A stretch of 64,000 nucleotides of DNA from Rhizobium mayense (lineage in GTDB: Bacteria; Pseudomonadota; Alphaproteobacteria; Rhizobiales; Rhizobiaceae), in NCBI RefSeq assembly GCF_030272705.1, contig NZ_JARFYM010000035.1, positions 1-64,000 of the forward strand, written 5' to 3'. The notes beneath the pieces were generated by a model. That model searched no databases and was not told the DNA's origin. It saw only the letters and a list, made by a program, of their open reading frames with translations. Positions 34,332-42,293 of this stretch are shown one piece after another; position 1 is the stretch's first letter, and each line of letters starts with the position of its first letter. Made by a program: the position numbers and the translations under genes.

Positions 34332-36275
34332 TCAAACCGCTTCCGCCGCGGTCTCTGACTGGGAGCCGATGCGGCCCGTCGTGCGGTAGTCACCGAGATC
34401 TGCTTCCTTCGTCAGGTTCCAATAATCGATCAGGCGCCAAGGGCTGTTGGTCACGATTCGCCCCCGGTCGTTGCGGAAATAGGTAGACATGCCGGGATGG
34501 CTCCAGATCATATTCTGGTGCATTTCTTGGATCGTCCGGTTGTAGCGCTGATATACGTCTTGCCGGCATTCCACCTCGATCAGCTTCTTTTCTCCCATCT
34601 GGCGCAGAACGCTCAACACGTAATCGAGTTGGCTTTCGATCGTGAAAATGAAGTTGCCGCGATGACCGAGGGCTGTATTGGGACCGTAGAGCATGAAGAA
34701 GTTCGGAAAGCCCGCCACGACGGTACCCAGATAGGCCTGACAGTCGTCATCGTTCCAGACCTCACGTACTGTCACGCCATTGCGTCCGAATACCTGAACC
34801 GGAAGCAAGAAGCGTGTGATATCGTAGCCCGAGGCGACAATGAGAACGTCTGCCTCATGGGTGTCGCCATTTATCGCGCGGATCGACTTGCCTTCAACAT
34901 GGGCAGCAGCGCTGTCTACTAGATTAACTTGCGGCTTCAACAGGGTTCGGTACCAGCCGTTGTCCAGGAGCATTCGCTTGCCGAATGGCGGGTAGGGCGG
35001 GATGACCTTGGCCAATAGCTCGGGATGCCCGGCCAGCTGCTCTTCGATGTATCGTGTGTAGGTCTCGCGATGGTCGTCGTTCATCGCATTCACAGAGCGA
35101 TCAGGATGCGTCCACGCCGGGTCCTTCTGTAGGGACTGGTGCACTTGACTGTCAAAAATCCAACTCAGCCGGAGCCTATAAAGCCATTCGTAGTGTGGTA
35201 CCTCGCGCAGCAAGAACCGCACCGGCTCGGCAACCGGCATACGAAATTTTGGAAAGGGCGCCGCCCATTGGCGCGACCGTTGGAAGATTGTCAGGGCACC
35301 CACCCGATCTGCGATTGCTGGGACAACCTGCATTGCCGAGGCTCCATTACCAATCACAGCCACGCGTTTGCCGTCGAGTCTAACCTCTGGATCCCAATTC
35401 GAGGTGTGTATCACCGGGCCGTCGAAGTCACGCAGGCCTGAAATATTCGGCCATTTCGGCGTGGTAAAGCCTCCGACGGCCGAAATGACCACATTGGTCA
35501 CGAGGGTTTCTTCGGTACCGTCTGGCAAGCGTAACCGGGAATGCCAAGTCCGGCTCTCTTCGTCATAGCGAGTGTGGAGGCATTCCGTGCCGTAGCGGAT
35601 CGAGCTCTCGATCCCGAATTCGCAGGCAACCCGGTTAAGATAGTCGTCGATTTCCCGCTGCAAAGGGAAGAACTTGCTCCAGTCGCCACTGGCAAAAGTG
35701 TAGGAGTAAAGATGTCCGGGCGTGTCCACTCCACAGCCAGGGTAGTGATGTGAATGCCAGACGCCGCCGGTGCGGTTTTGCTTTTCGATCTGGATGTAGG
35801 AAACGCCCAGTTGTCGTAGCCGAATTGCGGCTGCCATACCGGACATGCCGGCTCCGATGACAAGCACGCGGAAGTCCTCCGGCAAGCACACCGGATCGGG
35901 AACCGCGCCCGAATACCTCCGCAGCTTGTGGATCATCATGTCAGCATATTCCGGCGGAATAGGCTCAGCCTCCGACATGGATAGCATGCGGATCAACTCT
36001 TCTGCCGATAAGTCCGGCTTGGCGATGTGTTCTCCCTGGCGCCACGCCGTGATGGCGGTCAGTGCTGCATCGCGAACCTCCGCCTGCAGTTCGACTGTCA
36101 GACCGCCGGAATCGTTGTCGTCCCATCCGCTCTTCACGGGAATAAACGGCGGGTTTAGCCAATAGTCTCGTCCTGTGAACTGATAAAGAAGGAGCAACAG
36201 GGTTGGAATATTGGCCGAAGGGAGCGCTTCGGCGATACGCCGGCGGAACTGGTCGGGGTCGGTGGAGTGTCCCAT
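34332..36275 (-). CDS. FAD-dependent monooxygenase, Baeyer-Villiger type
   Basis: A 647-residue flavoprotein with a roughly 130-residue N-terminal extension before the first Rossmann motif GAGMSG (141-146). The Baeyer-Villiger fingerprint FxGxxxHxxxW(P/D) is present as FDGPVIHTSNWD (284-295), followed by the NADPH motif IGNGASA (308-314). Such enzymes insert oxygen next to a carbonyl, making esters or lactones. I recall NGR234 y4iD as a similar plasmid-borne monooxygenase. A perfect sigma54 promoter (36700-36714) and a NifA site (36778-36793) lie upstream, so nodule expression is likely. The ATG at 36275 has AGGAACC upstream. The substrate is unknown. Confidence 0.85.
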   Translation of the reverse strand: MGHSTDPDQFRRRIAEALPSANIPTLLLLLYQFTGRDYWLNPPFIPVKSGWDDNDSGGLTVELQAEVRDAALTAITAWRQGEHIAKPDLSAEELIRMLSMSEAEPIPPEYADMMIHKLRRYSGAVPDPVCLPEDFRVLVIGAGMSGMAAAIRLRQLGVSYIQIEKQNRTGGVWHSHHYPGCGVDTPGHLYSYTFASGDWSKFFPLQREIDDYLNRVACEFGIESSIRYGTECLHTRYDEESRTWHSRLRLPDGTEETLVTNVVISAVGGFTTPKWPNISGLRDFDGPVIHTSNWDPEVRLDGKRVAVIGNGASAMQVVPAIADRVGALTIFQRSRQWAAPFPKFRMPVAEPVRFLLREVPHYEWLYRLRLSWIFDSQVHQSLQKDPAWTHPDRSVNAMNDDHRETYTRYIEEQLAGHPELLAKVIPPYPPFGKRMLLDNGWYRTLLKPQVNLVDSAAAHVEGKSIRAINGDTHEADVLIVASGYDITRFLLPVQVFGRNGVTVREVWNDDDCQAYLGTVVAGFPNFFMLYGPNTALGHRGNFIFTIESQLDYVLSVLRQMGEKKLIEVECRQDVYQRYNRTIQEMHQNMIWSHPGMSTYFRNDRGRIVTNSPWRLIDYWNLTKEADLGDYRTTGRIGSQSETAAEAV

Positions 36276-36699
36276 GGTTTAGGTTCCTGCAATTGCAAGG
36301 GTCTGGACCGATACGCCAAGGCATCGCGCCAGCACGCGAATTTGCTGTCCAACTTCGCGCGGTTTTGACGACGGGCATGAGGGAGGTTCGGCAGTAATCC
36401 GCCGAATATCTAATCCAGAACGCGTTTGGGCGGTCGGCATCGATCGCCACGTGCGAAGAACCGCTTATGAGGCGCCCTCAGATCGGAAGTTGCGACGGCG
36501 ATGAGGCTTTGCTCGGGGCATTCGTTTCGCTCGCCCGCGCACAACTGAAAACGTCTGCGCGGTCTCTTCCGTCTTCTGGATCTGGAACGTTCTGCTGTCG
36601 GATAACCGGACGTAGGTCCCGGCAGAAAGTATTGTGCTAACATATCGACATCTCCGTGCGATTATCGTCGGCCCGTGACGCGTCTGCAAATGCGTCGCA

Positions 36700-36714
36700 G
36701 CAATGGGCGTGCCA
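36700..36714 (-). promoter_or_regulatory. Sigma54 -24/-12 promoter for the monooxygenase gene
   Basis: On the minus strand: TGGCACGCCCATTGC, identical to the consensus TGGCACG-N4-TTGC. This is the best sigma54 element in the window. Confidence 0.85.
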
Positions 36715-36777
36715 AAGTAGAAATCGATGCTAATTCAATACAATAGGCAAAAATTGTATATTTCTCATATCCAGCAT

Positions 36778-36793
36778 TGTCGCCCATCGGACA
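36778..36793. promoter_or_regulatory. NifA upstream activator sequence
   Basis: TGTCGCCCATCGGACA is a TGT-N10-ACA site centred about 72 bases upstream of the -24 element at 36700-36714. Confidence 0.75.
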
Positions 36794-37045
36794 AAGCCAT
36801 GCGACACTGACCTATTAGACGCCTGATGAGCAAGCGGGACTCCTGACGCCTCTTCTCGCCAGGACATCGGGCTCGGCGACCAAGCGTTTCAACTGTGAAG
36901 GTTGTCCAGTCCTCCACGCCCGATACCCCATGTCGCTCTGACTGATAATGGACAGCAAAGTCTTGCCAGACATGGTCAAAACGGCTGGTTATTGGCCATC
37001 GCATGCTAGATTGACGTTCGCCGGCGACGGCGGAAAGACTTATTT

Positions 37046-38071
37046 TTAAGTCGCCTTTTCTAACACGTGAATGTCTGAGCCGGCATTATCTGAAAGCACG
37101 TCGATCGGCACAAGCCCTGCCAAGTTCGCACATTCCCTGAAAAACGCTTCGGAAAAAGAAAACGAGTTCTTTAAATGCAGACGATCACCGCTTTTCAATG
37201 CGATGCTTTCTTCATTAAGATTAAATGATAAATCTCTATTTACGATAGCCGTATGTATTACTTGCATGAACTTGTCGTTACCCTTCATATCTGCTTCATA
37301 CTCAAAGGCACTGGGATCAAAATTATCGTCGACGGGTAACTCTGCCTTCATTCGATAGAATACATTCAGCTGAAATTCAGGATGCGCTTCGTAGTAGGCT
37401 CTTGCGACATCCCACCTCAGATCCGAGCCAATTGAGATTGCAAGCCAGCACCGCTTCGCGCTGTTCGATATTGTCTTCAGCGCCTGGACGACCGTCGTCA
37501 CGGGAGGGGTTTCACTTATGCTGGCGGCGAGGTTTCCAAATGTCCGGCCAAACATGACGACAAATGCCGCTTCCTCATCGAAAAAAAAGCGCTGCCCAGA
37601 AAATATATCGTCGCGAATGAATTCGATTTTCAAGCCGCAAGGAGCAGGCAATTGCTCAATGTCCCGAAGGAACTCGTTCGAGCGATCGACCAGTACGCAG
37701 CGTGAGGCCTTACCGCGCAATTCCGTTGCAAGGGGAAGGGTCTTCTGTTGGAATGCCCGCACTGTTCCGGGACCATACTCCAGAATTGACACCCCTTTTT
37801 GAGACCGCTCGTCTTGATGATGCCATCGGACATAGTCTCTCACTTTCTGCTGAAGTTCTTGCGCCAACTTGATCTCGGCATCCACCATATTGGCTGTCCC
37901 GGTGTCGAGCGCATTATTGATCCTCTGGGCCTCAGCCTTTGCCCACAACAACGAGCCACTCATCGAATTGCCGTCCCGGTCAAGTCCAGTGTGGTGAGCG
38001 TATTGCTCGGGACCTAGGTCTGGCGCATATTTTTGCCGAAACAGCTCCAAACTCGTTTCGAGAAAGCTCAC
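37046..38071 (-). CDS. EgtD-like histidine-specific SAM methyltransferase
   Basis: A 341-residue protein of the EgtD/Methyltransf_33 family. The SAM-binding strand is ILEYGPGTV (96-104), and VVMFGRTFGNL (171-181) corresponds to the GSxxGN segment of EgtD. Family members trimethylate histidine or a related amine; EgtD starts ergothioneine synthesis. No EgtB-like sulfoxide synthase is present nearby, so ergothioneine itself is not assured. The start is GTG at 38071 after GAGAGGAGAGC. Upstream there are a fair -24/-12 element and a perfect NifA site. With the P450 on the other side of that site and the monooxygenase downstream, a nodule-specific small-molecule pathway is conceivable. Confidence 0.78.
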   Translation of the reverse strand: MSFLETSLELFRQKYAPDLGPEQYAHHTGLDRDGNSMSGSLLWAKAEAQRINNALDTGTANMVDAEIKLAQELQQKVRDYVRWHHQDERSQKGVSILEYGPGTVRAFQQKTLPLATELRGKASRCVLVDRSNEFLRDIEQLPAPCGLKIEFIRDDIFSGQRFFFDEEAAFVVMFGRTFGNLAASISETPPVTTVVQALKTISNSAKRCWLAISIGSDLRWDVARAYYEAHPEFQLNVFYRMKAELPVDDNFDPSAFEYEADMKGNDKFMQVIHTAIVNRDLSFNLNEESIALKSGDRLHLKNSFSFSEAFFRECANLAGLVPIDVLSDNAGSDIHVLEKAT

Positions 38072-38284
38072 AATTGCTCTCCTCTCGCTGTGGTGATGGG
38101 ATAATCGGCGGGCGAAATTTCGCGCAGGAAATTCATCTCACTGCTCAAGCATTGAGCGCCTAATTCGGGGCGACGGTCTCAAGCGCCTTCGCATTGTACG
38201 GTATTGGCGGCGGCTGCCCGCGTGTTTGTCAGGCAGGTCCTTAGATGTTCTTCCTCCTTGGCCCGGCGGTCGGCGGCCGGCTAG

Positions 38285-38299
38285 GCATTATTCGGGCCA
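38285..38299 (-). promoter_or_regulatory. Sigma54 -24/-12 promoter for the EgtD-like gene
   Basis: On the minus strand: TGGCCCGAATAATGC, with exact GG-N10-GC spacing and two mismatches to the consensus. A perfect NifA site lies about 150 bases upstream. Confidence 0.6.
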
Positions 38300-38440
38300 A
38301 ACGAGAACATCGTTTTAAAACAAGGAAGTGATACCAACGCAGCTTTTCCTGTGTCCGACATTGTCGGAACCGGGACACCGCAACGTCACTGCGCATGGTC
38401 GTCCACCTCGGCGCCGTCGCAAGCTGCTTTCCGCCAGTTT

Positions 38441-38456
38441 TGTTAGATCCCCGACA
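38441..38456. promoter_or_regulatory. NifA upstream activator sequence between EgtD-like and P450 genes
   Basis: TGTTAGATCCCCGACA fits TGT-N10-ACA. It is placed to serve the EgtD-like gene to the left. To the right, TGGCATGAATATTGA (38543-38557) is spaced correctly for a P450 promoter but has GA where the -12 GC should be. Confidence 0.65.
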
Positions 38457-38879
38457 CTGGCGTTATTCAGTCATTCGGTTGCCTGGCTCACATTAACCAG
38501 TTGAAAAGAAATCGGAAAATTGCTGTGCGGCAGCCAAGGAAACTGGCATGAATATTGAATTCTCCTATGCAAGGCGTTTAGCGCTGCTGGCACGTTGGGT
38601 GGCCTTCCATAGAAGGGAACGCCCGATCGCCGCCGGCCAGTACGCCGAAAACTATTTTGAATACCAGCAAGGAGCCGCCGATGAAATCTCAAGCCGTGTG
38701 AAATCATCCGGAAGCACGAACGATAGGCCGCGGACGGCTGAGAGCCGGAGGTGCCGTCGATCGATTATTTCGCGCTCTCGCGTTTCGATGGGTAGGTGAA
38801 GCGCGACAAGGTGGCTTGTGCCGGCGAAAACATTACGGGCGGCAGCCTCGCAAGCCGCCAGTCCAGGAGAAAGCAAGTC
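38457..38879. other. Region upstream of the P450 gene, no recognised gene
   Basis: A small plus-strand frame from 38548 (MNIEFSYARRLALLARWVAF) has AAGGAAAC upstream but no family match. TGGCACG also occurs at 38587, but with one base too many before TGGC for a functional -12. Confidence 0.35.
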
Positions 38880-40094
38880 GTGAATGACCATATCCCAGAT
38901 CATGTCCCGCGCGAAATGGTGGGGGACTTCAGCTTGTTCACGTCGCCTGGCATGCAACGCATCCCCAATGGAGATCCTCATGAAGCCGTCGCTCGCGTCC
39001 ATGCCGGGCCTCCGATCTTTTATTCACCCGACAATACCCGGGATGGTCGTGGCACCTGGCTCATCACCAGGGCCAAGGACCAACGCCAAGTGCTGCAGGA
39101 CCCCGAGACTTTTTCCAGCAACCGCAGTATTTTCGCCTCCGCGCTCGGTGACGACTGGCCGTTGATCCCACTGGAGCTCGATCCACCGGCCCACGGCGTC
39201 TTTCGCTCCCTGCTTAATCCCCTGTTCTCGCCGAAGCGAGTGATAGCGCTCGAACCGTCTATCCGTGCGCGAGCGATCACCCAAGTCGAAAAGATCTCCG
39301 CGTCGAGCAATAGCTGCGAGGTCATGAAGGATTTTGCCATCCCGTTCACAGTTGGCGTCTTTCTTCATTTCTTGGGACTATCGGACGAGCGGCTCGACAT
39401 GTTTGTCGGCTGGGCAAACAGGTTGCTCCACGGAGACAAGGCGCAACGATCGGCGGCGGCTCGAGCAATTCTGGAATTTATCGACGAACTTGCGGCCTTG
39501 CGCCGCAAAGAGCCGGCCGACGACTTCATGACCTTCATCGTGGAGGCAGAGATTGATAACCGTTCGCTGGCCGACAAGGAAGTCCGTGGCATCGGCGTGC
39601 TTTTGTTCGTCGCAGGTCTCGACACGGTCGCAGCCGCGTTGGGTTTCGACTTGGCCCATCTCGCGCGCAATCCAAAAGACCAGGAATTGTTGCGGAGTGA
39701 ACCGGAACGGATTGTACTGGCAACCGAAGAATTGCTGCGGGCCTATTCGACCGTGCAGATGATCCGCGTGGCAACAAAAGATGTCGACTTCGAAGGCGCG
39801 CCGATTCGCAAGGGGGACTATGTTTCCTGCGCCACGATGATTGCCAATCGTGATCCGGTGGAATTCGAAAATCCCAACACGATCGATCTGGCACGAGAGG
39901 ACAACCGCCATACCGCCTTCGCCTGTGGCCCGCATCGTTGTCTTGGTTCACACCTTGCCCGGCGAGAAATCATCATCGCCCTGGAGGAATGGCTGTCGCG
40001 CATCCCTCATTTCCGTATCAAGGAAGGTACAGCCCCTATAACCTATGGCGGCCACGTGTTTGGAATCGAAAATCTAGTTTTGGACTGGTCCTAA
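38880..40094 (+). CDS. Cytochrome P450
   Basis: A 404-residue bacterial P450. The heme-binding loop is FACGPHRCLGSHLARRE with the axial thiolate Cys354; the I-helix oxygen-binding motif is LLFVAGLDTVAAALGF; an ExxR-like K-helix is present (LATEELLRAYST). I chose GTG at 38880 with AGGAGAAAG before it; a later ATG (38915 region) would remove the conserved start. A 3Fe-4S-type ferredoxin gene follows after 33 bases and is the probable electron donor. P450s of the CYP112-117 and CYP127 types occur on rhizobial symbiotic plasmids; this one is not in the gibberellin operon arrangement. The substrate is unknown. Confidence 0.88.
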   Translation: MNDHIPDHVPREMVGDFSLFTSPGMQRIPNGDPHEAVARVHAGPPIFYSPDNTRDGRGTWLITRAKDQRQVLQDPETFSSNRSIFASALGDDWPLIPLELDPPAHGVFRSLLNPLFSPKRVIALEPSIRARAITQVEKISASSNSCEVMKDFAIPFTVGVFLHFLGLSDERLDMFVGWANRLLHGDKAQRSAAARAILEFIDELAALRRKEPADDFMTFIVEAEIDNRSLADKEVRGIGVLLFVAGLDTVAAALGFDLAHLARNPKDQELLRSEPERIVLATEELLRAYSTVQMIRVATKDVDFEGAPIRKGDYVSCATMIANRDPVEFENPNTIDLAREDNRHTAFACGPHRCLGSHLARREIIIALEEWLSRIPHFRIKEGTAPITYGGHVFGIENLVLDWS

Positions 40095-40127
40095 CGCAAG
40101 TACGGGGCGCAGATACGGGGGTGCCGC

Positions 40128-40352
40128 ATGCACATCATCGTCCGCAATGCCAAATGCCAGGGGCACGCTCGATGTTGGTCGCAAGCACCGGACATCTTCA
40201 AGTTGGATGAGGATGGCTACATCCTGCCTGGTAATATCAATGTTGCTGAAAGAGACGAATTTCTCGCATTACGGGGTGCTCGATCCTGCCCCGAACGTGC
40301 GCTGGAAATCGATCGCTCATCCGATCACATTACCAATGATGGGGTGAGCTGA
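40128..40352 (+). CDS. Ferredoxin (3Fe-4S type), P450 partner
   Basis: A 74-residue ferredoxin with the motif CQGHARC in place of a normal CxxCxxC, and a distal cysteine in CPERALEI, the pattern of single-cluster 3Fe-4S (or HisCys3 4Fe-4S) ferredoxins that reduce bacterial P450s. The spacing to the P450 suggests one transcript. It needs a ferredoxin reductase from elsewhere in the genome. Confidence 0.87.
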   Translation: MHIIVRNAKCQGHARCWSQAPDIFKLDEDGYILPGNINVAERDEFLALRGARSCPERALEIDRSSDHITNDGVS

Positions 40353-40453
40353 TGCTGGCGACTTACAGGAAAAAAGCAGATGGATCGATCGACGATTCAA
40401 CACGTGTCAAACTCCGTTATCCGCTAACACCATAGGTCGATGTCGCTCAGGCT

Positions 40454-40469
40454 TGTCTGATGTGTGACA
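40454..40469. promoter_or_regulatory. NifA upstream activator sequence for the porin gene
   Basis: TGTCTGATGTGTGACA fits TGT-N10-ACA and is centred about 73 bases upstream of the -24 element. Confidence 0.7.
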
Positions 40470-40532
40470 ATGGTAGACGGCCCTGTGAGCTGGTTCGACC
40501 GAGTTGCATTGTAAAATAAAGGGTTTTTCCCA

Positions 40533-40547
40533 CGGCACGCATATTGC
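40533..40547 (+). promoter_or_regulatory. Sigma54 -24/-12 promoter for the porin gene
   Basis: CGGCACGCATATTGC differs from TGGCACG-N4-TTGC only at the first base and is followed by T as in the extended consensus. Confidence 0.8.
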
Positions 40548-40862
40548 TGTCAGTCATTTGCAGACGCTTCATCATCAAAGACAATTGAGCGCAGATGTCG
40601 AAATGTCAGCACAGTGTTGTTTGGCGAGGTCTTCTCCTGCAGTCAGATTTCCGGATGCAATGAAAGGATTATACCCTTGTCTCAAAAGAATAGTGAGGCC
40701 GAGATTATCCCGTCTAGAAATATAAAATAGGCCCCGTGATTGATCAGTTATGGCAAAGAGTCGCTGGAATGCCATAACGATTTTCTTCCCGACGGCGATT
40801 TTAAGACACGCATCCTGGCGGCGCGTGAAGGATGCGCGTTGACTTAAAACATCGGAGTTTCA

Positions 40863-41897
40863 GTGAATATCAGATCCTTACTTCTAGGCTCGATCGCATC
40901 ACTTTCGGTCGCGCCTTCCGTATCCGCTGTTAATGGAGTCGTCGCTCTCGAGCCGGAACCGGTTGAATATGTCCATATCTGCGATTCATATGGCAAGGGT
41001 TATTTCTATATCCCGGGAGCTGAAACCTGCATGCAGCTCGGCGGCATGGTCCGTACGCAGGCATCTTCGTACAACCCTTATGCCCCGGTCGAGCCGAGCG
41101 GCACCACCTGGCTGACGCGAAGCGAGCTCTATATCAACGCGACGACAGACACCGAATTTGGTCCGCTGAAGACGACGACGACTCTGCGGTTCGACTATAC
41201 GGACGACAGCAATACGATGGGTGCTGACCTGCCCGTGGCGCATATCTCGCTCGGTGGTTTCCTCATCGGCCGCGCCGGCTCACAATATAATGATTGGATC
41301 GGCTACGCCGGCAATGTCATCAATCCGGATGTGATCGGCAACGGCCCCATTAAATTGAACCAGCTTTCATATTTTTATGACGGTGGCAACGGCATCTTCG
41401 GCGTCGTCTCGATTGAAGACAGTCTTTCGACGAACCTTAACCCCAACAGTGCAGATCATTATGCGCCGGACCCCGTGGTGGGTCTTGGCTACAAGGCCGG
41501 TCCTTGGTCGCTAAGAGTTGTCGGCGGTTATGATTCCGTTGTGGAGGAAGGAGCAATCAAGGCTCGTGTCGATGCTGATTTCGGCCTACTCGGTGCATTT
41601 CTCATGGGGGCTTGGAATACAGACGGCAGCAAGATCAACAAATTTGCGAACGGTGACGTGACCGGAAGCACCGGCGATTGGGCCCTCTGGACCGGCAGCA
41701 CCGTCAAGATCAACGATAGGCTAAGCTGGAACACGCAGTTCGCCTACGCCGACAACAAGACGTTCCAAGCTGCGTCGAATGTCGAATGGTTTGTAACCAG
41801 AGATCTGAAGATCGAGCCGGAAGTATCCTACGTGAACTACGACAGGATCAATGTGGACAGTTGGGCCGGCGCGCTTCGCGTTCAGCGATCATTTTAA
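40863..41897 (+). CDS. Outer-membrane porin, alpha-proteobacterial Omp2/RopA type
   Basis: A 344-residue porin. After a signal peptide (LLLGSIASLSVAPSVSAVNG), the conserved start of rhizobial porins is seen: EPVEYVHICDSYGKGYFYIP then AETCMQLGGMVRTQ, with two cysteines. Alternating beta strands fill the rest and the last residue is phenylalanine (VQRSF), the outer-membrane assembly signal. The start is GTG at 40863 with CGGAG before it. It forms a trimeric diffusion pore. The sigma54/NifA promoter suggests that it is a nodule-stage porin. Confidence 0.88.
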   Translation: MNIRSLLLGSIASLSVAPSVSAVNGVVALEPEPVEYVHICDSYGKGYFYIPGAETCMQLGGMVRTQASSYNPYAPVEPSGTTWLTRSELYINATTDTEFGPLKTTTTLRFDYTDDSNTMGADLPVAHISLGGFLIGRAGSQYNDWIGYAGNVINPDVIGNGPIKLNQLSYFYDGGNGIFGVVSIEDSLSTNLNPNSADHYAPDPVVGLGYKAGPWSLRVVGGYDSVVEEGAIKARVDADFGLLGAFLMGAWNTDGSKINKFANGDVTGSTGDWALWTGSTVKINDRLSWNTQFAYADNKTFQAASNVEWFVTRDLKIEPEVSYVNYDRINVDSWAGALRVQRSF

Positions 41898-42293
41898 ATT
41901 TGGTCAGAAAAAGCGGGCGGGGAAGACAGATAACGTCCTGGTGAGCAAAGCGAGAGGCACGCGCCGCACCAAAGCATTGGACCCAATCCGATGCAGCGGA
42001 TGATGAGTGCCGCCAAATCGAATTGCGACGCGTCGTGGTAAGGACAGCCAAATCGCAATGACACAAACAGGCTGCGTGCGGCCAATCTATCCGCGTCGGA
42101 TCCGCGTTGCCTGCACGCTTTGAGTTTGACCGCAACGCCGCGGCCGGATTGCTGAAAACGCTTTTCCGCTATTTGTCTTGCAAATCGATTTGCCGATCGC
42201 CTTCGCATCATAGCGCCGGAACTAAGAGCCATTCGCTTCAACGAGCCCTTATGATCGATTTTCGAACCTATTGCGCACCTGCTGCTTGGCCGG
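41898..42293. other. Convergent intergenic region, no recognised gene
   Basis: About 400 bases between the 3' ends of the porin and hemN genes. Open frames here are antisense or lack start signals. No clear terminator was seen. Confidence 0.45.

Larger units (their letters stand above)
36276..37045. other. Long leader and control region upstream of the monooxygenase gene
   Basis: The predicted NifA-dependent transcript starts near 36688 and leaves a leader of about 410 bases before the monooxygenase ATG. A minus-strand frame ending at 36465 (containing YVRLSDSRTFQIQKTEETAQ) has plausible composition but no clear start codon. I list no gene here. Confidence 0.4.
40353..40862. other. Control region and leader of the porin gene
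   Basis: The 510 bases contain a NifA site (40454-40469) and a -24/-12 element (40533-40547), leaving a predicted leader of about 300 bases before the porin start. One 22-codon frame (from about 40595) is too short to support. Confidence 0.5.

Noticed and set aside
38342..38378. Inverted repeat CCGACATTGTCGG near the EgtD-like promoter as a NifA site
   Set aside because: It does not fit TGT-N10-ACA; the site at 38441-38456 does.
38583..38602. TGGCACG upstream of the P450 gene as a sigma54 promoter
   Set aside because: The following GC is one base too far (11 instead of 10 between GG and GC), and spacing is critical for RpoN.
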